IMG/VR virus record: IMGVR_UViG_3300027114_000023
Span: 1-22,904 of that record
Strand: one strand, 5' to 3'
Length of the DNA stretch: 22,904 nt
From: a virus
A model generated the notes under the pieces. That model saw nothing but the letters and a program-made list of their open reading frames with translations, did no database searches and was not told where the DNA came from. Positions 6,129-13,792 of this stretch are shown here, piece by piece. Made by a program: the position numbers and the translations under genes. The stretch's first letter is position 1; each line of letters begins with the position of its first letter.

Positions 6129-6417
6129 TGACGAAGATGTCAGATCAATCAGCATGGGCGCGCAAGGGGAAGACATCCTCTTTTCCAAAGCTGCGTCCGA
6201 GCGACTACGAATTTCTATCGAATGCAAAAGCAGGGATCGAATTGCCGTTTACGGCTTCTATGACCAAGCGAGAGAAAACACACCAGCAGCGAGAGAGCCA
6301 GTCGTTGTTATTAAACAGAATCGAAGATGCCCCTTGGTAGTAATTGATGCCGAGTACTTCTTCAAACTATTAAAAGGAGTTGTAACATGCGAGTCAGTGG
6401 AGTCCCCTACGAAGTAG
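6046..6417 (+). CDS. PD-(D/E)XK endonuclease
   Basis: This 123-residue protein has the basic start KPSSAKQKGRLLQQWTRDLI, then SMGAQGEDILFS and ISIECKSRD. Asp43, Glu59 and Lys61 fit the D...ExK catalytic core of PD-(D/E)XK nucleases, with a following VYGFYDQAREN helix and VVVIKQN strand. It probably takes the place of the T7 gp3 endonuclease I (Holliday-junction and host-DNA cleavage), which belongs to the same fold class; the exact substrate is unknown. I chose TTG 6046, with AAAGG nine bases upstream, because this N-terminus fits the family. An in-frame ATG at 5992 would add 18 residues without a family match. It overlaps both neighbours. Confidence 0.8.
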   Translation: MKPSSAKQKGRLLQQWTRDLIIKEFNLSDEDVRSISMGAQGEDILFSKAASERLRISIECKSRDRIAVYGFYDQARENTPAAREPVVVIKQNRRCPLVVIDAEYFFKLLKGVVTCESVESPTK

Positions 6418-6641
6418 ATAATCCTAAAGAATACACAATGGAGTTTGAGTTTACCTTCCGTGGGCAGAAGTGGCCTGAGAATTTTAAAGCTAACGAGCTC
6501 ACGAAGAAGCTAGTGGTCAGTGATTGTACGACATGGGGTGAAATCCATGATGAGTTCCTTGACTTCCTCAGCGCAGCCTATGGCTATAACGTAAAGGATA
6601 TGGTGAAAGATAATGACACGAACACATTTAGTAATTCCTGA
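6387..6641 (+). CDS. Small acidic phage protein, unknown function
   Basis: This is an 84-residue acidic protein. It has a beta-rich start (YTMEFEFTFRGQKWPENFKA), then TTWGEIHDEFLDFLSAAYGYN and an Asn/Asp-rich end. The ATG has AAGGAG seven bases upstream and overlaps the nuclease gene by 31 bases. Its 3' end overlaps the phosphoesterase by 29 bases. I recognise no domain. It belongs to the DNA-metabolism block by position only. Confidence 0.7.
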   Translation: MRVSGVPYEVDNPKEYTMEFEFTFRGQKWPENFKANELTKKLVVSDCTTWGEIHDEFLDFLSAAYGYNVKDMVKDNDTNTFSNS

Positions 6642-7395
6642 TTGTCAGGTTAAAGATGGAGTCGATCTCTCGTATCTTTCCTGGGTTGGTCAATATATTG
6701 TTGACAAGAAGCCAGATGTTATCATCAACATTGGAGACTTCGCTGATATGCCTAGTCTTTCTTCTTATGACGTAGGTAAGAAGAGCTTCGAAGGCAGACG
6801 ATACAAGACTGATATTGAAGTAACCAAGTATGCAATGAACCTGCTGCTTGATCCTATGAGGAAGTACAATGAGCGACAACGAAGAAACAAAGAGAAGCAA
6901 TACAAACCACACATGGTCCTCACCCTCGGAAACCACGAAGACAGAATCAACCGAGCAATTGAAAATGATTCAAAGCTGGATGGAACAATTGGCCTGGGAG
7001 ATCTTGGATACGAAGAGGCTGGTTGGACGGTCTTTGATTACCTTAATCCTGTTATTATTGACGGTGTGGTTTATTGTCATTTCTTTACTTCGGGGGTGAT
7101 GGGCAGGCCAGTGGCTAGTGCTGCAGCTCTGCTGACCAAGCGTCACATGTCTGCTGTCATGGGCCACGTGCAAGGCAGGCAGATTGCCTACGCCAACAGA
7201 GCAGATGGCAAGCAGATTACAGGGCTCTTCTCAGGCTGCTGCTACCTACATGACGAGGACTATCTAGGCCACCAGGGTAACAACTACTGGCGTGGTATCT
7301 GGATGCTGCATGAGGTAGAGGATGGTCAGTTCGATGAGATGCCAGTCAGTTTAAAATACTTGGAGAAGCGATATGGAAGTAAAGCAGATTCTTAA
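6613..7395 (+). CDS. Calcineurin-like metallophosphoesterase
   Basis: This 260-residue protein has the metal-binding signature of the calcineurin-like phosphoesterase family: PDCQ at 9-12 (Asp10), INIGDFAD (Asp42), TLGNHEDR (Asn107, His108), and later a CHFF and a MGHVQGRQ histidine motif. The usual first DxH motif is DxQ here, a form I have seen in phage members. Such proteins hydrolyse phosphodiesters or phosphomonoesters; in phages they could process nucleic acid ends or nucleotides, and the true substrate is unknown. It has no signal peptide, so it is cytoplasmic. It overlaps both neighbours (29 and 23 bases), so it is part of a tightly coupled operon leading to the reductase genes. Confidence 0.85.
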   Translation: MTRTHLVIPDCQVKDGVDLSYLSWVGQYIVDKKPDVIINIGDFADMPSLSSYDVGKKSFEGRRYKTDIEVTKYAMNLLLDPMRKYNERQRRNKEKQYKPHMVLTLGNHEDRINRAIENDSKLDGTIGLGDLGYEEAGWTVFDYLNPVIIDGVVYCHFFTSGVMGRPVASAAALLTKRHMSAVMGHVQGRQIAYANRADGKQITGLFSGCCYLHDEDYLGHQGNNYWRGIWMLHEVEDGQFDEMPVSLKYLEKRYGSKADS

Positions 7396-7648
7396 AGAGC
7401 GTGGTGATAGGTATGGTAAGTACAACAACGTAGCATGGACATCTCAGAAGCTGAAGGAGACAATGCGTGACTCCTACAACTGGCGAGAGATGAAGCTGCA
7501 CTGGACTCAGAAAGAAAGTCTTGATCTTATCTGCAACAAGTTAGCTAGAATCTTAAATGGTGATTCTAACTATAAGGATTCATGGGTAGATATTGCTGGC
7601 TATGCCCAACTTGTCGTAGACCAGCTTGACAAGCAAACCAATTTCTGA
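7373..7648 (+). CDS. Small phage protein resembling DUF6378
   Basis: This 91-residue protein has ILKERGDRYGKYNNVAWTSQ near the start and a conserved-looking helical region, KESLDLICNKLARILNGDSN then DSWVDIAGYAQLVVDQL. That pattern resembles the phage family I know from memory as DUF6378, whose role is unknown; a MazG-like all-alpha nucleotide link is only speculation. The ATG has GGAG seven bases upstream and overlaps the phosphoesterase by 23 bases. Its last codons encode LDKQTNF and carry the -35 element of promoter P3, while its TGA stop directly abuts the -10 box. Confidence 0.75.
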   Translation: MEVKQILKERGDRYGKYNNVAWTSQKLKETMRDSYNWREMKLHWTQKESLDLICNKLARILNGDSNYKDSWVDIAGYAQLVVDQLDKQTNF

Positions 7649-7654
7649 TATAAT
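7626..7654 (+). promoter_or_regulatory. Perfect-consensus sigma70 promoter P3 for the ribonucleotide reductase genes
   Basis: TTGACA (7626-7631), a 17-base spacer and TATAAT (7649-7654) match the consensus at all 12 positions. The preceding TGA (7646-7648) supplies the TGn extended -10 and is also the stop codon of the upstream gene. The first start codon downstream is at 7668, so the leader is only about 7-8 bases with AGG at 7658-7660. It should give strong host-polymerase expression of the dNTP-supply genes. Confidence 0.85.
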
Positions 7655-7667
7655 AATAGGTTCCTCT

Positions 7668-7832
7668 ATGGCATTGACGATACCTGAAATACAGGAGAGG
7701 TTAAAGCGGCTAGACGAGTTCACCTTGATAGAAGAGTTAAACATTAGTTCCGAGGACATAGTAGATCGGTTCTCTGATATCATAGAAGAACAAGCGGATA
7801 GGTTAGAAAAACTAATAGACTGGGAAGATTGA
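7668..7832 (+). CDS. 54-residue protein preceding nrdA, unknown function
   Basis: This is a very acidic helical protein (ALTIPEIQERLKRLDEFTL, then ELNISSEDIVDRFSDIIEEQ and LEKLIDWED). I recall similar short proteins beside reductase genes in marine phages, but no function is known. I chose ATG 7668, with AGG seven bases upstream. The frame is open to a TTG at 7626, but that codon is the -35 element and lies upstream of the transcription start of P3. The TGA is followed at once by the nrdA ATG. Its constant pairing with reductase would fit a regulator or partner of that enzyme, which is inference. Confidence 0.7.
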   Translation: MALTIPEIQERLKRLDEFTLIEELNISSEDIVDRFSDIIEEQADRLEKLIDWED

Positions 7833-9575
7833 ATGGAATATCTGGGAATCAAACTAAGACAACAACAATATGAATACACCGATCAAGCAAGCAAGCTACT
7901 CAAAGACTACTACATGCGAAAGCACGAGGACAGCCCAGACCAAGCCTTCGCTCGAGCAGCCGTTGCCTACAGCTACGGAGACATGGAGCTGGCGCAGCGT
8001 ATCTACGAGTATGCTTCTAAAGGTTGGTTCATGTATGCAAGCCCTGTGCTCAGCAATGCGCCTCTGCCTGGAGAAAAGCCTAAGGGTCTACCGATATCTT
8101 GCTTTCTCGCGTACGTTCCTGATACTCTTACTGGCCTCATTAGTCACACTGCTGAGCTCCGTTGGCTATCAGTACTGGGAGGCGGAGTTGGCGGTCACTG
8201 GTCTGATATTAGGAGTACTAGCGATATTGCTCCTAGTCCTATTCCTTTCCTGAAGACAGTCGATGCAGACATGACTGCCTATCGCCAGGGCAAGACACGA
8301 AAGGGTTCGTATGCAGCATACCTGGATGTTAGTCACCCTGACATCATTGAGTTTCTTAATATCCGTGTACCTACTGGCGGGGATCCTAATCGTAAATGTC
8401 TTAACCTACATAATGCGATCAACATTAGTGACTCGTTTATGCGAGCGGTTATTGAAGATAAGGTCTGGGAGCTGATCGATCCTAATGACAAGACTGTACG
8501 GGACACAATCCCAGCTCGTGAGCTATGGCAGCGTATCCTCGAGACTCGCTTCCGCACTGGCGAGCCTTACCTTAACTTCATCGATGCTGCTAATCGTGAT
8601 ATGAATCCCTTCCAGAAGAGGAAAGGGCTGACGATCAAAGGATCAAACCTGTGTAATGAGATCCACCTAGTGACTGATGATGAGCGCACTGCTGTCTGCT
8701 GCCTGTCTAGCGTGAACCTGGAGTACTTCGATGATTGGAAAGACACCACGATGATCCGTGACCTTATCCGCTTCCTCGATAACGTGCTGCAGTTCTTCAT
8801 TGACCATGCTCCCAGTGAGCTCGAGCGTGCTAAGTTCAGTGCATCTGCTGAGCGCAGCCTAGGCCTTGGTGCAATGGGATTCCATAGCTATCTCCAGAAG
8901 CACAACATTGCCTGGGAATCTCCTATGGCTATCAGTCGTAATATATATATCTTCAAACATATCAAGACGGAGGCTGTAATTGAGACTGAACTTCTTGCCG
9001 AAGAACGTGGTGAGCCCTTTGATCTGGAAGGCTCTGGAGTGCGTAATGCTCACCTGCTTGCTATCGCTCCTAATGCCAATAGCTCTATTATCAGTGGTTG
9101 TTCACCATCTATCGAACCTATTAAGTCGAACGCGTACGTCCATCGTACAAGGGCTGGAGCGCATCTGGTCAAGAATAAGTATCTGGAAAAACTTCTAGAA
9201 GAGAAGGATCAAAATACTGATGCCGTGTGGCAATCTATCATTCTGAACGAGGGATCTATCCAGCACCTAGACTTCCTAGACGAGTACGAGAAAGCTGTGT
9301 TCAAGACTGCGTTTGAGATTGACCAAGCCTGGGTGGTGGACCATGCTGCTGATCGTCAACAGTACATCTGCCAGGGACAATCAGTTAACCTGTTCTTCCC
9401 TGCTGGGGCCAACAAAGGACACGTCAACAGTGTACACATCAGGGCCTGGAATCGCTGCTTGAAGGGCCTGTATTACCTTCGTACTACCGCAGGTGTATCA
9501 GCAGATAAGATCAGTCAGAAGGTTGTTAGGAATGCATTGAAGGACGCAGAAGAGTGCGTTGCTTGTCATGGATAA
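7833..9575 (+). CDS. nrdA: Class I ribonucleotide reductase large subunit (short, no ATP cone)
   Basis: This 580-residue catalytic subunit reduces ribonucleoside diphosphates to deoxy forms for phage DNA synthesis. Active-site residues are visible: Cys90 in PISCFL (equivalent to E. coli Cys225), NLCNE at 272-276 (Asn437, Cys439, Glu441), Cys289 in AVCCLSSVNL (Cys462), and YYLRT with Tyr547 and Tyr548 (Tyr730/731 radical relay). The C-terminus has the redox pair Cys575 and Cys578 that hands electrons from thioredoxin or glutaredoxin. It is about 180 residues shorter than E. coli NrdA and starts where the catalytic domain begins, so the N-terminal ATP cone that senses dATP is missing. It follows the 54-residue gene without a gap and precedes nrdB by 10 bases. 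Confidence 0.95.
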   Translation: MEYLGIKLRQQQYEYTDQASKLLKDYYMRKHEDSPDQAFARAAVAYSYGDMELAQRIYEYASKGWFMYASPVLSNAPLPGEKPKGLPISCFLAYVPDTLTGLISHTAELRWLSVLGGGVGGHWSDIRSTSDIAPSPIPFLKTVDADMTAYRQGKTRKGSYAAYLDVSHPDIIEFLNIRVPTGGDPNRKCLNLHNAINISDSFMRAVIEDKVWELIDPNDKTVRDTIPARELWQRILETRFRTGEPYLNFIDAANRDMNPFQKRKGLTIKGSNLCNEIHLVTDDERTAVCCLSSVNLEYFDDWKDTTMIRDLIRFLDNVLQFFIDHAPSELERAKFSASAERSLGLGAMGFHSYLQKHNIAWESPMAISRNIYIFKHIKTEAVIETELLAEERGEPFDLEGSGVRNAHLLAIAPNANSSIISGCSPSIEPIKSNAYVHRTRAGAHLVKNKYLEKLLEEKDQNTDAVWQSIILNEGSIQHLDFLDEYEKAVFKTAFEIDQAWVVDHAADRQQYICQGQSVNLFFPAGANKGHVNSVHIRAWNRCLKGLYYLRTTAGVSADKISQKVVRNALKDAEECVACHG

Positions 9576-9585
9576 GGAGAAAACT

Positions 9586-10551
9586 ATGAGCGTATTGGCA
9601 CCATCGATTACTTACAAACCATTCCAGTACCCCTGGGCTGTGGAGGCTGCAGTCGAACACGAGAAGATTCACTGGGGTGAGTGGGAAGCTAAGCTGAACG
9701 AAGACGTAGCGCAATGGAAGATTGGAACGATCACGCCTGAAGAGAAGAACCACATCACTTCTATCCTTCGACTGTTCACCCAGTCAGACGTAGCTGTAGG
9801 TACCAACTACATCGAGCAGTTCCTGCCCAAGTTCAAGAACAACGAGATCAGGGCTATGCTGACCAGCTTTGTCAATCGTGAGTTCGTTCACCAGCGTGCC
9901 TATGCTCTGCTCAACGACACACTAGGGCTGGCTGAAGAGGAGTACTCATCGTTCCTGGAGTACGAGGAGATGAGAGACAAGATCGAGTTCATGCAGTCTG
10001 CTGACGTGCACACCCAGCAAGGGCTAGCTAAGGCACTGGCTCAGTCAGCCTGTAATGAGGGCATGAGCCTGTTCTCAGCCTTTGTCATGCTGCTCAACTA
10101 CCAGCGTCAAGGCAAGATGAAGGGCATGTGCGAGATCGTTGAGTGGAGTATCCGTGATGAGTCTAAGCACGTGGAAGGCATGACTCGCCTGTTCCATGAG
10201 TTCCTGAAGGAGCACCCACGGATCGTTACTGACGAGTTCAAGCTTGGCATCTACCAGATGTTCCGTGATGCGGTAGCTCTCGAGGACAAGGTTATTGACC
10301 TAGCCTACAAGGAGAGGAAGGAGATCGAGGGCTTGTCTGCTGCAGAGGTGAAGCAGTACATTAGGTACATTGCTGATCGCAGATTGATTCAGCTAGGACT
10401 GAAGGGCAACTGGAAGGTCAAGGAGAATCCCCTGCCTTGGCTGGACTGGATCGTGAATGGTGACAGCCTGAAGAACTTCTTTGAAGGCGTGGTTACTGAC
10501 TATAACGCTGACGGTATGTCAGGTGACTGGGGCTGGGCTAAGGCCGCTTAA
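9586..10551 (+). CDS. nrdB: Class I ribonucleotide reductase small (radical) subunit
   Basis: This 321-residue di-metal protein makes the tyrosyl radical for NrdA. Ligand and radical residues align with E. coli NrdB: Asp68, Glu99 and His102 in REFVHQRAY, radical Tyr106, Glu158 in NEG, then Glu192 and His195 in DESKH. The radical tyrosine is retained, so it looks like a standard Tyr-dependent enzyme and not a Phe-type variant. I chose ATG 9586, with AAGGAG six bases upstream. The frame extends to TTG 9559 inside nrdA, but that start lacks a ribosome site. It is co-transcribed with nrdA from P3. Confidence 0.95.
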   Translation: MSVLAPSITYKPFQYPWAVEAAVEHEKIHWGEWEAKLNEDVAQWKIGTITPEEKNHITSILRLFTQSDVAVGTNYIEQFLPKFKNNEIRAMLTSFVNREFVHQRAYALLNDTLGLAEEEYSSFLEYEEMRDKIEFMQSADVHTQQGLAKALAQSACNEGMSLFSAFVMLLNYQRQGKMKGMCEIVEWSIRDESKHVEGMTRLFHEFLKEHPRIVTDEFKLGIYQMFRDAVALEDKVIDLAYKERKEIEGLSAAEVKQYIRYIADRRLIQLGLKGNWKVKENPLPWLDWIVNGDSLKNFFEGVVTDYNADGMSGDWGWAKAA

Positions 10552-10561
10552 GGAGAACAGA

Positions 10562-10690
10562 ATGGAAATTGAAATCGGATTGATCAGTGGAGTGTCCCTT
10601 GGTTTTGAATACCAGGAACTAGATAAAGGCTACCTAGTCTTCGACTTGTTTATTATTAGAATCCTACTGAGTCGAGCGACAGAAGAGTAA
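10562..10690 (+). CDS. 42-residue conserved-type protein at the end of the reductase operon
   Basis: This tiny protein has a hydrophobic beginning (MEIEIGLISGVSLGFEY) and a hydrophobic C-terminal half (YLVFDLFIIRILLSR). It starts at an ATG with AGGAG six bases upstream, right after nrdB. I recall short phage proteins with this MEIxIGLxxGxSLGFEY pattern, with no known function. Its two hydrophobic patches could be buried strands or a weak membrane association. It is the last gene before the terminator. Confidence 0.75.
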   Translation: MEIEIGLISGVSLGFEYQELDKGYLVFDLFIIRILLSRATEE

Positions 10691-10710
10691 TCCCAGAGCA
10701 GTACCTTTAC

Positions 10711-10734
10711 AGCCCTCTTCGGAGGGCTTTTTTT
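10711..10734 (+). terminator. Intrinsic terminator with cUUCGg tetraloop at the convergence point
   Basis: A 7-bp stem AGCCCTC / GAGGGCT (10711-10717 and 10722-10728) closes a TTCG tetraloop through a C-G pair, the extra-stable cUUCGg loop, and is followed by a run of T at 10728-10734. It ends plus-strand transcription after the reductase operon. On the minus strand the hairpin is not followed by a U-run, so it is at most a weak stop for virion transcripts. The stop codon of the endolysin gene overlaps the T-run. Confidence 0.85.
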
Positions 10735-11212
10735 ATTCCTTGGAGTAGAGAGCCTTCTCGTCTTCTCTGCGCTTGAGCAGGCCCTTGAGCACCTTGCCGC
10801 CTGCCTTGGCCCACTTCAGAAACTCTTCTGCAGCTCCCTCGTAGTCACCACGATTATGCTTCATACGTAGGCTGGACTTCTGCAAGCTTCCTAGTCCTAC
10901 GTTAAAGCTGAAGCTAACCAGGGCATCGAACTGACCCTGAGTCATCTCTCCAGGGCAAAGCCTGTGTACACCCATCTCAAACCTAGCTAGGTCCTTCCTT
11001 AGGATGTCGTTGATCTCGTCCTGGGATAAGGTCCTGTTCCAGCCAGCAGGTAGTTCCAGGTTAAGGCGGTCTGCAAAAGGGACTCGTGCATGATTAGGAT
11101 CAATAACATGTCCGACACCTATGGTCCACAGACGGGCTGGACAGCGGTAAGCAGTGGCTTTGACACCTTCGTGGTGCTTGATCATCTTGATGCACTCGTC
11201 AGATACCCACAC
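10733..11212 (-). CDS. Endolysin, GH24 (T4 lysozyme-type) muramidase
   Basis: This 159-residue enzyme cleaves the glycan strands of peptidoglycan at the end of infection. The catalytic pattern is Glu15, Cys24 and Thr30 (HHEG, AYRC, WTIGVGH). The spacing is E-8-C-5-T, so it is the Cys variant of the usual E-8-D-5-T triad, which is known in phage lysozymes. Downstream are DALVSFSFNVG, LRMKHNRGDY and GLLKRREDE, the typical GH24 C-terminal motifs. It has no signal or SAR segment, so it needs a holin for release. The start is GTG, overlapping the holin stop as TAGTG, which couples the two lysis genes. Confidence 0.9.
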   Translation of the reverse strand: MWVSDECIKMIKHHEGVKATAYRCPARLWTIGVGHVIDPNHARVPFADRLNLELPAGWNRTLSQDEINDILRKDLARFEMGVHRLCPGEMTQGQFDALVSFSFNVGLGSLQKSSLRMKHNRGDYEGAAEEFLKWAKAGGKVLKGLLKRREDEKALYSKE

Positions 11213-11712
11213 TACTTCTTACCCCACTGTCTACTTCCAAACCAGAAGGAAATGATTCCGCTTAGCAGGGCCATCTCATCTTCGGAGAAAACCACGTCAC
11301 TAGCTTTGATCATGTCATCGACAGACTGCACTTCACCAGACAACATGAACCAGCTAACCAATGCAATATTGATCAGGACTAGTTCAATAACAAAGATGAA
11401 CGTAACAGCAGGACGAACCATACCATTAAGGTTAACCACCCACTCAGACGCACGAGCCATGATAGCCTTGTCATGGTCCAGTGCGGCACCTTGACGCTGA
11501 GCATCAGTCTCCATAGCAATCTGGTCAGTGCGGATCTCTTCGATCTTAGCCTGGGCAAGAAAGCCTTCTTTGGCTAGCTGCAGCTCACGCTCAGTCTGCA
11601 TCTGTGCAAGCTTAAGCTCGTGCTGCTTGTCTGCCTTGTCCTGGAAATACTCTAGAATCTTAGGCAGGCCAGAGGCAAAGAAACCAATTGCTGATGATAT
11701 TAGGCTAAGCAT
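11212..11712 (-). CDS. Holin of the 3-TM (GTA-holin-like) type
   Basis: This is a 166-residue membrane protein. It has a hydrophobic segment at residues 3-20, a long charged coiled-coil-like stretch at about 25-85, a strong membrane segment at 101-123 (PAVTFIFVIELVLINIALVS) and another at about 148-160 (LLSGIISFWFGSRQWGKK). This layout matches the family described as holins of three transmembrane segments for gene-transfer release. It would make the lesions that let the endolysin reach peptidoglycan. AGGAG lies six bases before the ATG and overlaps the upstream stop. It is immediately upstream of the endolysin, with a 1-base overlap. Confidence 0.85.
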   Translation of the reverse strand: MLSLISSAIGFFASGLPKILEYFQDKADKQHELKLAQMQTERELQLAKEGFLAQAKIEEIRTDQIAMETDAQRQGAALDHDKAIMARASEWVVNLNGMVRPAVTFIFVIELVLINIALVSWFMLSGEVQSVDDMIKASDVVFSEDEMALLSGIISFWFGSRQWGKK

Positions 11713-11722
11713 CTACTACTCC

Positions 11723-13792
11723 TTAATCTACAAAATAACCTTCAGTGAACGGATTTATACCACGCTTTAACATTTCTTTAGCAACAATAGCTCGATAGGC
11801 ATTAGGGTCTGTAACCACCTCACGCATGTACATTAGACGTATTCTGCTACGAAGTTCAGACACTATTCCCATATACACTTTAGCCTGCATACGATCAGGC
11901 AATGCCAGGAAGCCAGGGTTGCTGCCTAAGTTCTCAGCAACTTGTCTAGCAACGTCACCCATCCTATTGGACATCTCAACATACTTATCTGCTGGTAGTT
12001 TATAACCATACAGATCCCTGCTAGGAGGGCTGATCCGCAGCTCAGGATTATCTAGTACTCTACGAGTAGCATCGTTGATTACAGGAGAGACAGGCAAACC
12101 AGTTACCAGACCAGAGATAGGCAGGTTCCTCTCTTCGCCTACCACGTTGACAGATGCAGGAAGGGTCTCACGGATTACAGGAATACGAGACTTCAGATTG
12201 TTCACAATCCATGCACGTAGGTCTGGGTCTCTAACTTCACGCACCAGAGGATCTTCCAGTCTAGCAATCGTGTTCAGGATGTTAGGAGTCAAGCCATTGG
12301 TCAAACCAACTAGGAAAGATTCTACTCGATCTGGATCCTGGATAGCCAGCATCATGTCAGCTAAACTCTGAGTGAAGGTCTTGTCAAGGAAAGCTGCTCT
12401 GACCACGTCACCCATGTTCTTAGCAATGCCAGCCACTCCCTTGCCCTCACGAGCTGCTTGTTGGACAGCCTCAAATGACCCCGCCACTAGGCCTAAAACG
12501 GTCTGTACGGGCTCGATACCAGCGTAGCTTATCCACCTCTCACCCACGCCTGGGACGTTCATCTTCATCGAATACTCGGGCTTGCCTTGGGCCTGCCACT
12601 TAGCTCTTTCTGCTGGATCAGAAGGCATACCACCAGTGAACTTGTTGTCTTGCACCATGCCGTAGGCCCAGACTACCATCCCAGTACCAAGGATCTGCTG
12701 ACCAATGAAGTCACGATTCAGATCCTGCTTGAACTTGACCTCACCTTCCAGCTTCATGATACGCTCTTCAAGCTTGGCTGCAGCAGCAGGACTCTTAGCA
12801 TTAGCTAGCTTATTACGTAGGCTACCGATAGCGTCTTGTAGATTGGTAATATCCTTGACACCCTGACGATAACGAGCAAGACCAATACCTGGAATATAAC
12901 CAGCACCAAACTTAGCAATGTTAGTAGGAGTGATAATAAATGGTAGGACAAGGCTCAGCTCAGGGATATCACGAGCAGCTTGAGCCACTGCCTTAGTTCC
13001 TTTGTCGATCAGGCTATCGCCTAGCTTACTACGGAAGGTACCATAACGTGCAAAGTCATCAATCTCTTGAGCCCAGTCAGGAGCTACCTGCCTCAGGGTA
13101 TCGAATAGACGATCATCAGCTCTGGATTGTTTCAGTGCCTCGCGCACGTCATCAATAAACTTGCCTGGGGTGGTGCCACGTTTAGCTAAGAAAGTCCTAA
13201 CACCTTCGTTAGTAGAGGCCTCACGTCCAATACGATTGAGCATTACCTCTAGCTGGGCATGCTCGAACAATGTAGAGTATGCATCGTCAACACCACGCTG
13301 CAGCTTCGAGGGCCAAGCAAGCAGCATGTTAGCTGCCTTGGTAGCAGTGTTCAATTCATTGGGATCTTGTCCAGGCATCTGCAACCAGAAGTCATACTTG
13401 GACCTAGTCTGCCCATCGATCTCTACAGTATGGTCTCTGATACCACGCATGAACCGAGGAAATACTTTCTGGAAGGCGTAGCTGTAGCCCTTCAGAATAT
13501 CCATAGCCTCTCCAGGTCTACCTGAAGCAAGACGAGCTAATGGCAGTTCGATAAACCTAGTGGTGTTACCGATAATGTTCTTAGCAATGGTAGAGATACC
13601 AGACAAATAGTTGTTACGAACCATGCTGGCAAACTGCTGACGAAGGCCAGGGTTCTTCAGAGAGTCAACCATAGCCTCAGAGACAGCCTTAGCAGCCGCC
13701 TCCTTATTCAGAGATGGGTTATTCAGTGTATCGTCTACACCTCGAACTACTGACTTCAGCCACTGGATACAACGTGCGGAGAAATTTATCAT
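11723..13792 (-). CDS. Large internal virion / DNA-ejection protein
   Basis: This 689-residue protein is probably part of the internal core or ejection apparatus, by analogy with the large internal proteins encoded before lysis genes in T7-like phages. Residues 60-95 carry a pattern, NYLSGISTIAKNIIGNTTRF, common in very large phage virion proteins. Other features are predicted amphipathic or membrane-active stretches (LSLVLPFIITPTNIAKFGAG at about 275; IGQQILGTGMVVWAYGMVQ at about 365) and a central helical segment (LRNKLANAKSPAAAAKLEER). I see no transglycosylase catalytic motif. The ATG directly follows the stop of the 214-residue gene with no strong ribosome site, implying translational coupling. 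The exact virion position is inference. Confidence 0.75.
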   Translation of the reverse strand: MINFSARCIQWLKSVVRGVDDTLNNPSLNKEAAAKAVSEAMVDSLKNPGLRQQFASMVRNNYLSGISTIAKNIIGNTTRFIELPLARLASGRPGEAMDILKGYSYAFQKVFPRFMRGIRDHTVEIDGQTRSKYDFWLQMPGQDPNELNTATKAANMLLAWPSKLQRGVDDAYSTLFEHAQLEVMLNRIGREASTNEGVRTFLAKRGTTPGKFIDDVREALKQSRADDRLFDTLRQVAPDWAQEIDDFARYGTFRSKLGDSLIDKGTKAVAQAARDIPELSLVLPFIITPTNIAKFGAGYIPGIGLARYRQGVKDITNLQDAIGSLRNKLANAKSPAAAAKLEERIMKLEGEVKFKQDLNRDFIGQQILGTGMVVWAYGMVQDNKFTGGMPSDPAERAKWQAQGKPEYSMKMNVPGVGERWISYAGIEPVQTVLGLVAGSFEAVQQAAREGKGVAGIAKNMGDVVRAAFLDKTFTQSLADMMLAIQDPDRVESFLVGLTNGLTPNILNTIARLEDPLVREVRDPDLRAWIVNNLKSRIPVIRETLPASVNVVGEERNLPISGLVTGLPVSPVINDATRRVLDNPELRISPPSRDLYGYKLPADKYVEMSNRMGDVARQVAENLGSNPGFLALPDRMQAKVYMGIVSELRSRIRLMYMREVVTDPNAYRAIVAKEMLKRGINPFTEGYFVD

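Noticed and set aside
13161-13525. Plus-strand frames of 106 and 88 residues opposite the 689-residue virion gene
   Set aside because: They are antisense shadows with Ser/Cys/Arg-rich, non-protein-like composition.
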